Shown here: positions 36,713 through 43,546 of the stretch, one piece after another
How the letters are laid out: the number at the start of each line of letters is the position of its first letter
How positions within the stretch are numbered: the stretch's first letter is position 1
DNA from: an uncultured Bacteroidaceae bacterium
GTDB taxonomy: Bacteria; Bacteroidota; Bacteroidia; Bacteroidales; Bacteroidaceae
NCBI GenBank assembly: GCA_904502235.1
Contig: CAJGDP010000007.1
Location: 10,426 to 74,425, forward strand
Direction: 5' to 3'
Length of the DNA: 64,000 nt
Notes under the pieces: generated by a model
What the model was told of the DNA's origin: nothing
The model's input: the letters and a program-made list of their open reading frames with translations, nothing else
The model's database searches: none
Made by a program: the position numbers and the translations under genes

Positions 36713-38641
36713 TCAGTTTAGTTCTTCAAGATTTTCCATGTTCGTCTCCCAACGTGCTACAGCTTCATCGAGTTGCTTTTTGAGCGAGGCGTATTTTGTA
36801 AAATTCTCTTCGGTGCTTCCGTCAATGGTACTCATCACGGCTTCCAAAGCAGATATTGCACCTTCAAGTTCATTTATAGCCTTTTCGTCGTCTTCTACAA
36901 GTTTTTCCAGTTTGCGTCGCTGTTTCTGCAACTGCTTTTCAGCTTCGTAACTCAGTCGGTTCTCGTTGACCGTTTTCTGCTGTGGCTCGTTGCTTGTTGC
37001 CGGTCTGCTCTGTGCAAGGGCTTCGTTTATGTTGCTTGCATTCTTTGTCGCAAGATATTCATATATTCCGCCAAGGTGTTCGCGCACTTTGCCGTCGCCG
37101 AACTCATAGACCTTTGTAACAAGTCCGTCGAGAAATTGGCGGTCGTGGCTTACAACAATCACTGTTCCGTCAAAATCGCGTATCGCCTCCTTCAATACAT
37201 CCTTCGACTGCATGTCAAGGTGGTTTGTTGGCTCGTCAAGGATAAGCAGGTTCATCTGACGCAGGAGCAGACGTATCATTGCCAGACGGCTTCTTTCGCC
37301 ACCCGATAGCACTTTTACGGGCTTGTCCGATGCTTCTCCACCGAACATGAATGCTCCAAGAATGTCGCGAATGCGCAGTCTTATGTCGCCTGTAGCCACA
37401 TTGTCAATTGTCTGGAATACGGTAAGATTCTCGTCGAGCAATTGTGCCTCGTGCTGTGCAAAATATGCTGTTTCTACATTGTGACCTATCACAATCTCTC
37501 CGTCGTGTGCAAGTTCGCCAAGTATGCAGCGCACCATTGTTGTTTTGCCCTCGCCGTTCCTTCCTACAAAGGCGACCTTCTCTCCGCGGTTTATTGTAAA
37601 GTTTACCCCTTCGAAAACTGTATGCTCATCAAAGTTCTTTTTTACATCGTTGCATATGACAGGGTAGTTGCCGCTTCGTGTGGCTGGAGCGAATTTTAGT
37701 CGCAGACGGCTTGTGTCCTCCTCGTCAATTTCAATGGGTACCATCTTTTCGAGTTGCTTTATACGGCTCTGTACCTGCACCGCCTTTGTCGGCTTGTAAC
37801 GGAAACGTTCAATGAACTCCTTTATGTCGGCAATCTCCTTCTGCTGGTTCTCGTAAGCCCGTATCTGCTGTTCACGACGCTCTTTGCGGTTCTCCATGAA
37901 CTTGTCGTACGACAGTTTGTAGTCGTATATTCTTCCACACGAAATCTCTATGGTTCTGTTTGTGACGGCATTCAGGAAAGCGCGGTCGTGGCTTACGAGC
38001 AACACCGCATTTCCACTGCGTGCAAGAAATTGCTCAAGCCATTGGATGCTCTCTATGTCAAGGTGGTTTGTAGGCTCGTCGAGCAACAGTATGTCGGGGT
38101 GCTGCAACAATAGCTTCGCAAGCTCTATTCGCATGCGCCATCCGCCACTGAACTCGCTAGTGGGGCGTGTGAAATCTTCACGACGGAATCCAAGACCTTG
38201 CAGGGCGCGCTCAATCTCAGCTTCGTAATGGCTGCCACCCATCATGGTATATTGTTCGTTGAGATGGGTGTAGTCCTCTATAAGCTGATGATACTCCTCG
38301 CTATCGTAATCGGTGCGTTCGGCAAGTTCGTTGTTCATCTTTTCGAGCCTTGCCTCCATCTCGTGTATGTGTGCAAAAGCCAATTCTGCCTCTTCGTAAA
38401 CTGTACGTCCGTCTGTGTGGTGCATCACCTGTGGCAAATAGCCTATTGTGAATTCTTTTGGCTTTGAAATTGCACCTTCCGTGGGAGATTGTATGCCGGC
38501 AATTATTTTCAGCAATGTGCTCTTACCTGCACCATTCTTGCCGACAAGAGCAATTCTGTCCTTCTTGTTTACAATAAAACTTACATCGTGGAAAAGATTG
38601 GTTCCACCGAAGTCTACTCTTATGTTGTCTATCGAAAGCAA
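36713..38641 (-). CDS. ABC-F family ATPase
   Basis: The 642-residue protein has two ABC domains without membrane segments. The first has GKNGAGKSTLLKIIAG, FSGGWRMRIELAKLL and LLLDEPTNHLDI; the second has GRNGEGKTTMVRCI, LSGGERSRLAMIRLL and LILDEPTNHLDM. They are joined by a charged linker near 240-290, and a coiled coil ends the protein (about 565-640). This is the YdiF/Uup-like ABC-F group, which acts on the ribosome or on DNA junctions. Whether it gives antibiotic protection cannot be told from sequence. First gene of a six-gene minus-strand run. Confidence 0.9.
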   Translation of the reverse strand: MLSIDNIRVDFGGTNLFHDVSFIVNKKDRIALVGKNGAGKSTLLKIIAGIQSPTEGAISKPKEFTIGYLPQVMHHTDGRTVYEEAELAFAHIHEMEARLEKMNNELAERTDYDSEEYHQLIEDYTHLNEQYTMMGGSHYEAEIERALQGLGFRREDFTRPTSEFSGGWRMRIELAKLLLQHPDILLLDEPTNHLDIESIQWLEQFLARSGNAVLLVSHDRAFLNAVTNRTIEISCGRIYDYKLSYDKFMENRKERREQQIRAYENQQKEIADIKEFIERFRYKPTKAVQVQSRIKQLEKMVPIEIDEEDTSRLRLKFAPATRSGNYPVICNDVKKNFDEHTVFEGVNFTINRGEKVAFVGRNGEGKTTMVRCILGELAHDGEIVIGHNVETAYFAQHEAQLLDENLTVFQTIDNVATGDIRLRIRDILGAFMFGGEASDKPVKVLSGGERSRLAMIRLLLRQMNLLILDEPTNHLDMQSKDVLKEAIRDFDGTVIVVSHDRQFLDGLVTKVYEFGDGKVREHLGGIYEYLATKNASNINEALAQSRPATSNEPQQKTVNENRLSYEAEKQLQKQRRKLEKLVEDDEKAINELEGAISALEAVMSTIDGSTEENFTKYASLKKQLDEAVARWETNMENLEELN

Positions 38642-38690
38642 AATTCCTGTATTTATATTATATAATGTATATTGTTGTTTCCAACGGTGG

Positions 38691-38698
38691 CAAAGGTA
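38691..38698 (-). promoter_or_regulatory. -7 element of the ABC-F gene promoter
   Basis: On the minus strand these bases read TACCTTTG, matching TAnnTTTG, 50 bases before the ABC-F start. No convincing -33 element is seen at the right distance. Confidence 0.4.
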
Positions 38699-38800
38699 CT
38701 GTTTTATGCCGAAAAATAAAAATTGAGTGTGGTTTCAACCCCTAAATTCTTTGTTTTTTCATTTTTTTTTAAAAATTTGCAAAAAAAATATCCGAAACTC

Positions 38801-38831
38801 TTGCGAGAAATAAAAAGTCATTATATATTTG
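38801..38831 (+). promoter_or_regulatory. Promoter of the PerR/Fur-like gene
   Basis: TTG at 38801-38803, 20 bases, TATATTTG at 38824-38831. A short palindrome ATTTCAGAAAT follows at 38838-38848, just past the expected start site, and could be an autoregulatory site. Confidence 0.6.
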
Positions 38832-38881
38832 CAATGATTTCAGAAATGAAATATAAAAAACAATAAAAACAGGCAAGAAAT

Positions 38882-39298
38882 ATGGTATCAAGAGCAGAAC
38901 TTAAAGAGGAATTGACAAAGGCAGGTATCCGTCCATCGGTGCAACGTCTGGCAATATTCGAATATGTGCGTAAAAGTTGTCAGCATCCCACGGCCGAAGT
39001 CGTTTACGAGGCTTTGCGCGATGAACTCGGTTCTCTCTCGTTGACAACAGTCTATAATACATTGAAACTTTTTGTTGACGCCGGACTGATAATGATGCTC
39101 ACTATCGACGATACATACCGTTGCTTTGATGGAAACTGTTGCAGTCATGCTCACTTCCTTTGCAACAAATGTGGAAAGATAGTTGACTTTAAAATCAAAA
39201 AGGATTTCCTGTCGATGGTTGAGGGTGTGAACGGATACGAGGTAACTGACGCCCAGTTGTATCTGAAAGGTTTGTGCCCGGCTTGTTTAAAGAAATGA
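38882..39298 (+). CDS. Fur family regulator, PerR-like
   Basis: The 138-residue protein has the Fur winged helix (RPSVQRLAIFEYVRK, LSLTTVYNTLKLFVDAG) and a metal-binding dimerisation domain with HAHFLCNKCGKIVDF and the final CPACL, two CxxC pairs for structural zinc. Adjacent to a peroxide-detoxifying rubrerythrin gene 49 bases downstream, a PerR role (peroxide sensing through iron-catalysed histidine oxidation) fits better than Fur or Zur. The specific type is inferred from context. Confidence 0.82.
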   Translation: MVSRAELKEELTKAGIRPSVQRLAIFEYVRKSCQHPTAEVVYEALRDELGSLSLTTVYNTLKLFVDAGLIMMLTIDDTYRCFDGNCCSHAHFLCNKCGKIVDFKIKKDFLSMVEGVNGYEVTDAQLYLKGLCPACLKK

Positions 39299-39347
39299 TA
39301 AATAATAGATAATACAATAATTAAAAACAATTTAAAATTTTACGACT

Positions 39348-39893
39348 ATGAAAAAGTATATTTGTTCAGTATGTGGTTATATACATGAAGGTGAATCAGC
39401 TCCAGAGCGTTGTCCAATGTGTAAGGTTCCTGCGGAGAAGTTCAACGAGTTGCAGGAGGGTCCAATCCAGTTCGTGCAGGAGCATGTGATTGGTGTTGCA
39501 AAAGGTTGCGACGAGGAGATGATCAAGGATTTGAACAATCATTTCATTGGTGAGTGTACAGAGGTTGGTATGTACTTGGCTATGAGCCGTCAGGCAGACC
39601 GCGAGGGTTATCCCGAGATTGCAGAGGCTTTCAAGCGCTATGCATGGGAAGAGGCAGAGCACGCTGCAAAGTTTGCAGAGCTTTTGGGCGATTGCGTTTG
39701 GGATACAAAGACAAACCTCGACAAGCGTATGAATGCAGAGGCTGAGGCTAACAGCGACAAGTACCGCATTGCAAAACGTGCAAAGGAGTTGAACCTCGAT
39801 GCAATCCATGACACTGTTCATGAAATGGCAAAGGACGAGGCTCGTCACGGTAAAGGTTTTGAAGGTCTTTACAACCGTTATTTCAAGAAATAA
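39348..39893 (+). CDS. Reverse rubrerythrin
   Basis: The 181-residue protein starts with a rubredoxin-like iron site (CSVCGYIHEG, then CPMCKVPAEKF) and continues with a ferritin-like diiron domain carrying the ExxH-type motifs GECTEVGMYL, WEEAEHAAKF and KDEARHGKGF. The order (rubredoxin first) is the reverse of classical rubrerythrin and is known from anaerobes such as Clostridium, where it reduces hydrogen peroxide. It ends in a strong terminator and likely shares a transcript with the PerR-like gene. Confidence 0.92.
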   Translation: MKKYICSVCGYIHEGESAPERCPMCKVPAEKFNELQEGPIQFVQEHVIGVAKGCDEEMIKDLNNHFIGECTEVGMYLAMSRQADREGYPEIAEAFKRYAWEEAEHAAKFAELLGDCVWDTKTNLDKRMNAEAEANSDKYRIAKRAKELNLDAIHDTVHEMAKDEARHGKGFEGLYNRYFKK

Positions 39894-39908
39894 AGAGGTT
39901 GATATATA

Positions 39909-39950
39909 AAATCTATGGGCTAGATGGGAAACCTTCTAGCCCATAGATTT
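39909..39950 (+). terminator. Terminator after the rubrerythrin gene
   Basis: A perfect 16-base stem (39909-39924 with 39935-39950), ten-base loop, followed by TATTGTTT. It can also act in the other direction for ribH. Confidence 0.75.
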
Positions 39951-39964
39951 TATTGTTTAAGCTG

Positions 39965-40113
39965 CTCGTGTTATTGATGCTTGAACTGCGCTATCATGTG
40001 ATTTTGCACATTAATAACACTCGCTTTTCGCAACCCGCACGGTGCAACTGCGCTGCACTGCGTGCGACCAGTTGCTACTCGTGTTATTGATGCTTGAACT
40101 GCGCTATCATGTG
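39965..40113. repeat. Duplicated 3' end of ribH
   Basis: A 36-base segment occurs twice without mismatch, at 39965-40000 and 40078-40113. The right copy is the real end of ribH (codons for HMIAQFKHQ and stop, minus strand); the left copy is a displaced duplicate 113 bases away. Between them lies a GC-richer stretch with several short GCGCAGT/ACTGCGC-type inverted motifs. Confidence 0.85.
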
Positions 40114-40572
40114 TAGCGCAGTTACTGCGCATTCATCGCCTTTGTTGCCCAGGCGACCACCGCTGCGCTCTTGCGCTTGCAGCAGATTGTTTGTGGTGAT
40201 AAGACCGAAGATTACAGGAACATCATACTCTACATTCAGTTTTGAAAGTCCTGCAGTTACACCTTCGCATATATAATCGAAATGCGGAGTGTCACCACGG
40301 ATTACGCATCCTATTGCAATAACAGCATCGTACTTGCCACTCTTTATCATCTGAGATGCACCGAAAATCAGCTCAAAGCTGCCGGGTACGCTTGTCACCG
40401 TAATGTTTTCTTCTGCCACACCGTTGTCGCATAGCGTCTTTATTGCACCGTCGCGCAAGGCATGTGTTATCTCTTCGTTCCATTCGGCATATACAATGCC
40501 CACCTTGCGACCTTTGCCATCGGGAGTCTTGCTTGGGTCGTAGCTTGAAAGGTTCTTCAATTCTGTTGCCAT
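40084..40572 (-). CDS. ribH: 6,7-dimethyl-8-ribityllumazine synthase
   Basis: The 162-residue protein has the lumazine synthase motifs VGIVYAEWNEEIT, TSVPGSFELIF, IAIGCVIRGDTPHFDYI and FGLITTNNLLQAQERSGG. It condenses an amino-ribityl-uracil with dihydroxybutanone phosphate, the penultimate step to riboflavin. A terminator-like hairpin lies only about 20 bases before its start, so it may depend on readthrough from the TPR gene upstream. No FMN riboswitch is seen there. Confidence 0.94.
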   Translation of the reverse strand: MATELKNLSSYDPSKTPDGKGRKVGIVYAEWNEEITHALRDGAIKTLCDNGVAEENITVTSVPGSFELIFGASQMIKSGKYDAVIAIGCVIRGDTPHFDYICEGVTAGLSKLNVEYDVPVIFGLITTNNLLQAQERSGGRLGNKGDECAVTALHMIAQFKHQ

Positions 40573-40592
40573 GATACTTTTATAAAAAGAAT

Positions 40593-40625
40593 CAAGACCG
40601 ACCGAGTTTGCTCCGGTCGGTCTTG
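40593..40625 (-). terminator. Terminator or attenuator between the TPR gene and ribH
   Basis: A perfect 12-base GC-rich stem (40593-40604 with 40614-40625) and nine-base loop. On the minus strand it is followed by ATTCTTTTTAT, a poor to fair U tract. ribH starts 21 bases later, leaving almost no room for another promoter. Confidence 0.65.
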
Positions 40626-40647
40626 AACTATGTTTTAAAAATGGTTT

Positions 40648-41310
40648 TTACTTCGCGTTGATGAAACGGTCGATGTTCGACGCTTCGGGAGCCTGAGGAT
40701 ATTCGTTCTTTATTCTGTTGTAAAGCTCGATAGCCTTGTCTGCCTTACCCTGCTTCTCGTACATTGCAGCCGCATCAAACAAACATTTGGGGCTTACTGT
40801 GATGTTGTCAGCCTCGTCAGCGGCAGCAACAAGAAGCTTGATTGCCTTGTCGATGTTCTCCTGATATGCGTAGCAGTTACCGAGTGCATATTTAACCATA
40901 GGAGAAACCAAACGGTCGTTGCCGCTGTACTTCTCAAGATAGTTGATAGCCTCCTCGTAGTTCTGCTGCTGTGCGTAGCAAAGACCTGCATATGCGTAAG
41001 CCATGTTTGCAGCATCTGTACCCTTGTTCTCCTCGATTACACTGAGGAAACCTGCGTTTACGCCATCACCGTTGAGAGCTGTTTCGAAATCGCCGTTTAC
41101 AAAATATTGCTCAGCCTTGAAAATCGCTTTTGCAGCCTCAGCCTCTTTTGGCTCAGCAACGTATGTGTTGTACGCAAGGTAGCCAACAACTACAGCCACA
41201 ATGGCAACGATTATACCCAAAAATGTGTTTTTGTTCTTGATGACAAAGGCCTCTGACTTGCTGAGAACCTCGTCTGCGAGAATTGGTTTCTCTGTTTCTT
41301 TCTTGCTCAT
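40648..41310 (-). CDS. Membrane-anchored TPR protein (YfgM-like)
   Basis: The 220-residue protein has a charged cytoplasmic N-terminus, one membrane helix (FLGIIVAIVAVVVGYLAY, about 34-52) and then TPR-like helices (MAYAYAGLCYAQQQNYEEAI, KYALGNCYAYQENIDKAI, DAAAMYEKQGKADKAIELY). This matches the TPR_21/YfgM-like family, whose E. coli member is a periplasmic chaperone partner of SecYEG. A -7-like TACTTTTG lies on the minus strand at 41350-41357. It is the last core gene before the CRISPR island. Confidence 0.75.
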   Translation of the reverse strand: MSKKETEKPILADEVLSKSEAFVIKNKNTFLGIIVAIVAVVVGYLAYNTYVAEPKEAEAAKAIFKAEQYFVNGDFETALNGDGVNAGFLSVIEENKGTDAANMAYAYAGLCYAQQQNYEEAINYLEKYSGNDRLVSPMVKYALGNCYAYQENIDKAIKLLVAAADEADNITVSPKCLFDAAAMYEKQGKADKAIELYNRIKNEYPQAPEASNIDRFINAK

Positions 41311-41465
41311 AGTTATATTTTTATTTTATTATATACATTTTACAAAATGCAAAAGTAATCAAATTCTTGATTGATGAAAAATTATAGCTGAATTTTTTGA
41401 ATATATATATGGTTTTATGTATGATTGGATGTAAAACAGGCTATCCAATATAAAATTCTGGTATT

Positions 41466-42128
41466 GTTGTGATTTGCTTTCATTTTATTACCTTTGTCCT
41501 ATCGGGAACAACTTTTTGTCAATCTCACTGCATTGTTCAGTCGTTGTGATTTGCTTTCATTTTATTACCTTTGTCCTATCGGGAACAACAAGACAACGAG
41601 AACCATGCGAAGTAAGGTTGTTGTGATTTGCTTTCATTTTATTACCTTTGTCCTATCGGGAACAACGGATGCTTTTTTTTAAGTTCTTTATATATAGTTG
41701 TGATTTGCTTTCATTTTATTACCTTTGTCCTATCGGGAACAACGTAGGGCTGCCCGCAAGCAGATGGACGTTGGTTGTGATTTGCTTTCATTTTATTACC
41801 TTTGTCCTATCGGGAACAACATTTGGGTATAACTGTAGTTCATAATATTAGTTGTGATTTGCTTTCATTTTATTACCTTTGTCCTATCGGGAACAACGGC
41901 TCTATTCTGTGGAATCCAAATGTTCTGGTTGTGATTTGCTTTCATTTTATTACCTTTGTCCTATCGGGAACAACTAAAAGCAAATTTTATAAAGCATTTT
42001 TTTAGTTGTGATTTGCTTTCATTTTATTACCTTTGTCCTATCGGGAACAACAAGACTGCTGTCGAAATCCTCGATAAGGCTGTTGTGATTTGCTTTCATT
42101 TTATTACCTTTGTCCTATCGGGAACAAC
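41466..42128 (+). CRISPR. Type II-C CRISPR array: nine 47-base repeats, eight 30-base spacers
   Basis: Nine identical 47-base repeats start at 41466, 41543, 41620, 41697, 41774, 41851, 41928, 42005 and 42082, with eight unique spacers of exactly 30 bases. The crRNA strand is plus: the tracrRNA anti-repeat pairs with the repeat 5' part (TTGTGATTTGC...). This is opposite to the cas genes, as in other II-C loci. Each repeat has TTG at 2-4 and TACCTTTG at 24-31, 19 bases apart, a complete Bacteroidota promoter on the plus strand. Predicted starts near repeat base 35-38 would give RNAs with about 10-13 repeat bases, then the spacer. I noticed no spacer matching elsewhere in the window. Confidence 0.98.
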
Positions 42129-42203
42129 AGAATCTTTATAATGTCTTGATAGGCAGTAATTTACAAAGATGTTTGGAAAATAAAAAATCAGAGGTTCCCA
42201 AAT

Positions 42204-42231
42204 AAGAAATCCCGCAAAAGCGGGATTTCTT
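42204..42231. terminator. Bidirectional terminator between the array and cas2
   Basis: A perfect 12-base stem (AAGAAATCCCGC 42204-42215; GCGGGATTTCTT 42220-42231) with an AAAA loop. It ends plus-strand array transcripts 76 bases after the last repeat and minus-strand cas transcripts five bases after the cas2 stop. Confidence 0.8.
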
Positions 42232-42235
42232 GCTT

Positions 42236-42568
42236 TCAGAATAATTCTAGTTGCTGTCCGGGAGTGTTTGCTTCAACAATTTTCTTTCCATAAAAAAGTT
42301 CTATGCTACCAAACTGTTTGTCTGTTATGCACATTATACCCACTTTTCCATATTCAGGCAGAAAAGATTTTACTCTTTTTATGTGCACGGCAGCATTTTC
42401 ACTGCTTGCGCAGTGGCGGACATAAATCGAAAACTGAAACATTGTGAAGCCATCGCGTTGCAGGTTTTTTCTGAAATCGGCATAGGCTTTCTTGTCCTTT
42501 TTTGTTTCAGTTGGTAAATCAAACAAGACAAGTACCCACATAATACGATATTCACTTAAGCGTTCCAT
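42236..42568 (-). CDS. cas2: CRISPR-associated endonuclease Cas2
   Basis: The 110-residue protein has the ferredoxin-like Cas2 fold: WVLVLFDLPTETKKDKKAY with the conserved Asp, then FTMFQFSIYVRHCAS and VGIMCITDKQFGSIELFYG. It forms the integration complex with Cas1 that inserts new spacers. Its start lies two bases after the cas1 stop. Confidence 0.96.
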   Translation of the reverse strand: MERLSEYRIMWVLVLFDLPTETKKDKKAYADFRKNLQRDGFTMFQFSIYVRHCASSENAAVHIKRVKSFLPEYGKVGIMCITDKQFGSIELFYGKKIVEANTPGQQLELF

Positions 42569-42570
42569 CT

Positions 42571-43500
42571 TTATATTTCCGGATAAGAAATTTTTCTAAT
42601 CTCGCCACTAAAACATTTATAGAGTGAGGCGGTTGTTTGTCCAACTGCAATCATTAAAGGACTACGTTTGCCATTGATTATAACGTCTAATGTCGGGATT
42701 GTCAATAATTCTGCCTTGAGCTCACGGCTTAATGTATTGTAGTCAATGCCGCTAACGATGATTTTGTATACAAGCTCGTCTACATATGGACGGTAGGGTT
42801 CCATGATGTCATCGGCTAGGCAATAGGCGTTATAACGGTTGTGATGATGAATTCCAAATGTTGGTAGTAATCCGCTAGCAATCAAACTTCTTGCAACAAC
42901 AGCTCGCAATATTGCATAACCATAGTTGAGCAAGTTGTTTGGAGCAATTCCTTCTCGGTCTCTTGTAAATTTTTTTATAGGAAACAGGTTCTTCCAATAG
43001 TATGCTGCAGCACGAGCTTCCATGTTTTCGGTGTCTCCACTCTTTACATCGCCAGCCCAGATGTTCATACACCTGATTTCTGTCGCGGTATATTTTTTTA
43101 GTATTGCAGCCTGGTTTTCAATTTTGGTTTTAATTGTTTGTTGCCATAGTTGTTTCTTTAGAGGTAAAGATGCTTCTATTTGGTGTCGGAAACGTTCGTT
43201 TTGGGTTGTGTTGCCATATAGTGGCAACATCAAGCCTGTGGGCATGCTTTTGCTGTCGCATGTAATTACTGCGCAGTTGTTTTCAAGTAAATATTCCAAC
43301 AACCCCGATGTTATGGTAATCTGTTTATTATCCAAAACAAGCACACCTATATCTTCAATAGGCTTTGTAACTTCGTTTTCTTGTTTAAAACTATCGGGTA
43401 AGGTTTTGTTTTTTACAATTTCGGGTAGTTTAATAACTAACTGTGCATCGCGCAATGATAAATACGCAGGATTTCCAAAATATAATGTTTTCTTTATCAT
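42571..43500 (-). CDS. cas1: CRISPR-associated endonuclease Cas1 (type II)
   Basis: From the ATG at 43500 the protein has 309 residues; a TTG at 43506 is a less likely start. It begins KKTLYFGNPAYLSL and carries the metal-site motifs NMEARAAAYYW (Glu), FGIHHHNRYNAY (His) and LADDIMEPYRP (Asp/Glu), as in type II Cas1. It integrates protospacers as part of the Cas1-Cas2 complex. There is no csn2 or cas4, which supports subtype II-C. Confidence 0.96.
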   Translation of the reverse strand: MIKKTLYFGNPAYLSLRDAQLVIKLPEIVKNKTLPDSFKQENEVTKPIEDIGVLVLDNKQITITSGLLEYLLENNCAVITCDSKSMPTGLMLPLYGNTTQNERFRHQIEASLPLKKQLWQQTIKTKIENQAAILKKYTATEIRCMNIWAGDVKSGDTENMEARAAAYYWKNLFPIKKFTRDREGIAPNNLLNYGYAILRAVVARSLIASGLLPTFGIHHHNRYNAYCLADDIMEPYRPYVDELVYKIIVSGIDYNTLSRELKAELLTIPTLDVIINGKRSPLMIAVGQTTASLYKCFSGEIRKISYPEI

Positions 43501-43546
43501 AGGCAATGGTTATTATGGTTAATATATAAAGATTTACTATTTTCTT

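Noticed and set aside
40573..40647. FMN riboswitch before ribH
   Set aside because: Only 75 bases are available and they hold a single simple hairpin; none of the conserved RFN-element segments is visible.
41311..41465. A classical leader promoter upstream of the first repeat
   Set aside because: The stretch is AT-rich, but I found no TTG-N19-21-TAnnTTTG on the plus strand near the first repeat; promoters inside the repeats explain transcription better.
41513..42081. Self-targeting spacers
   Set aside because: None of the eight spacers was seen elsewhere in the window by eye. A full search against the genome and phage collections was not possible.
41494..42141. A chain of 60-70 residue open frames with a repeated CDLLSFYYLCPIGNN segment
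   Set aside because: They are the CRISPR repeat read in frame; the repeat plus spacer length of 77 bases shifts frames, and there is no sign of a protein.
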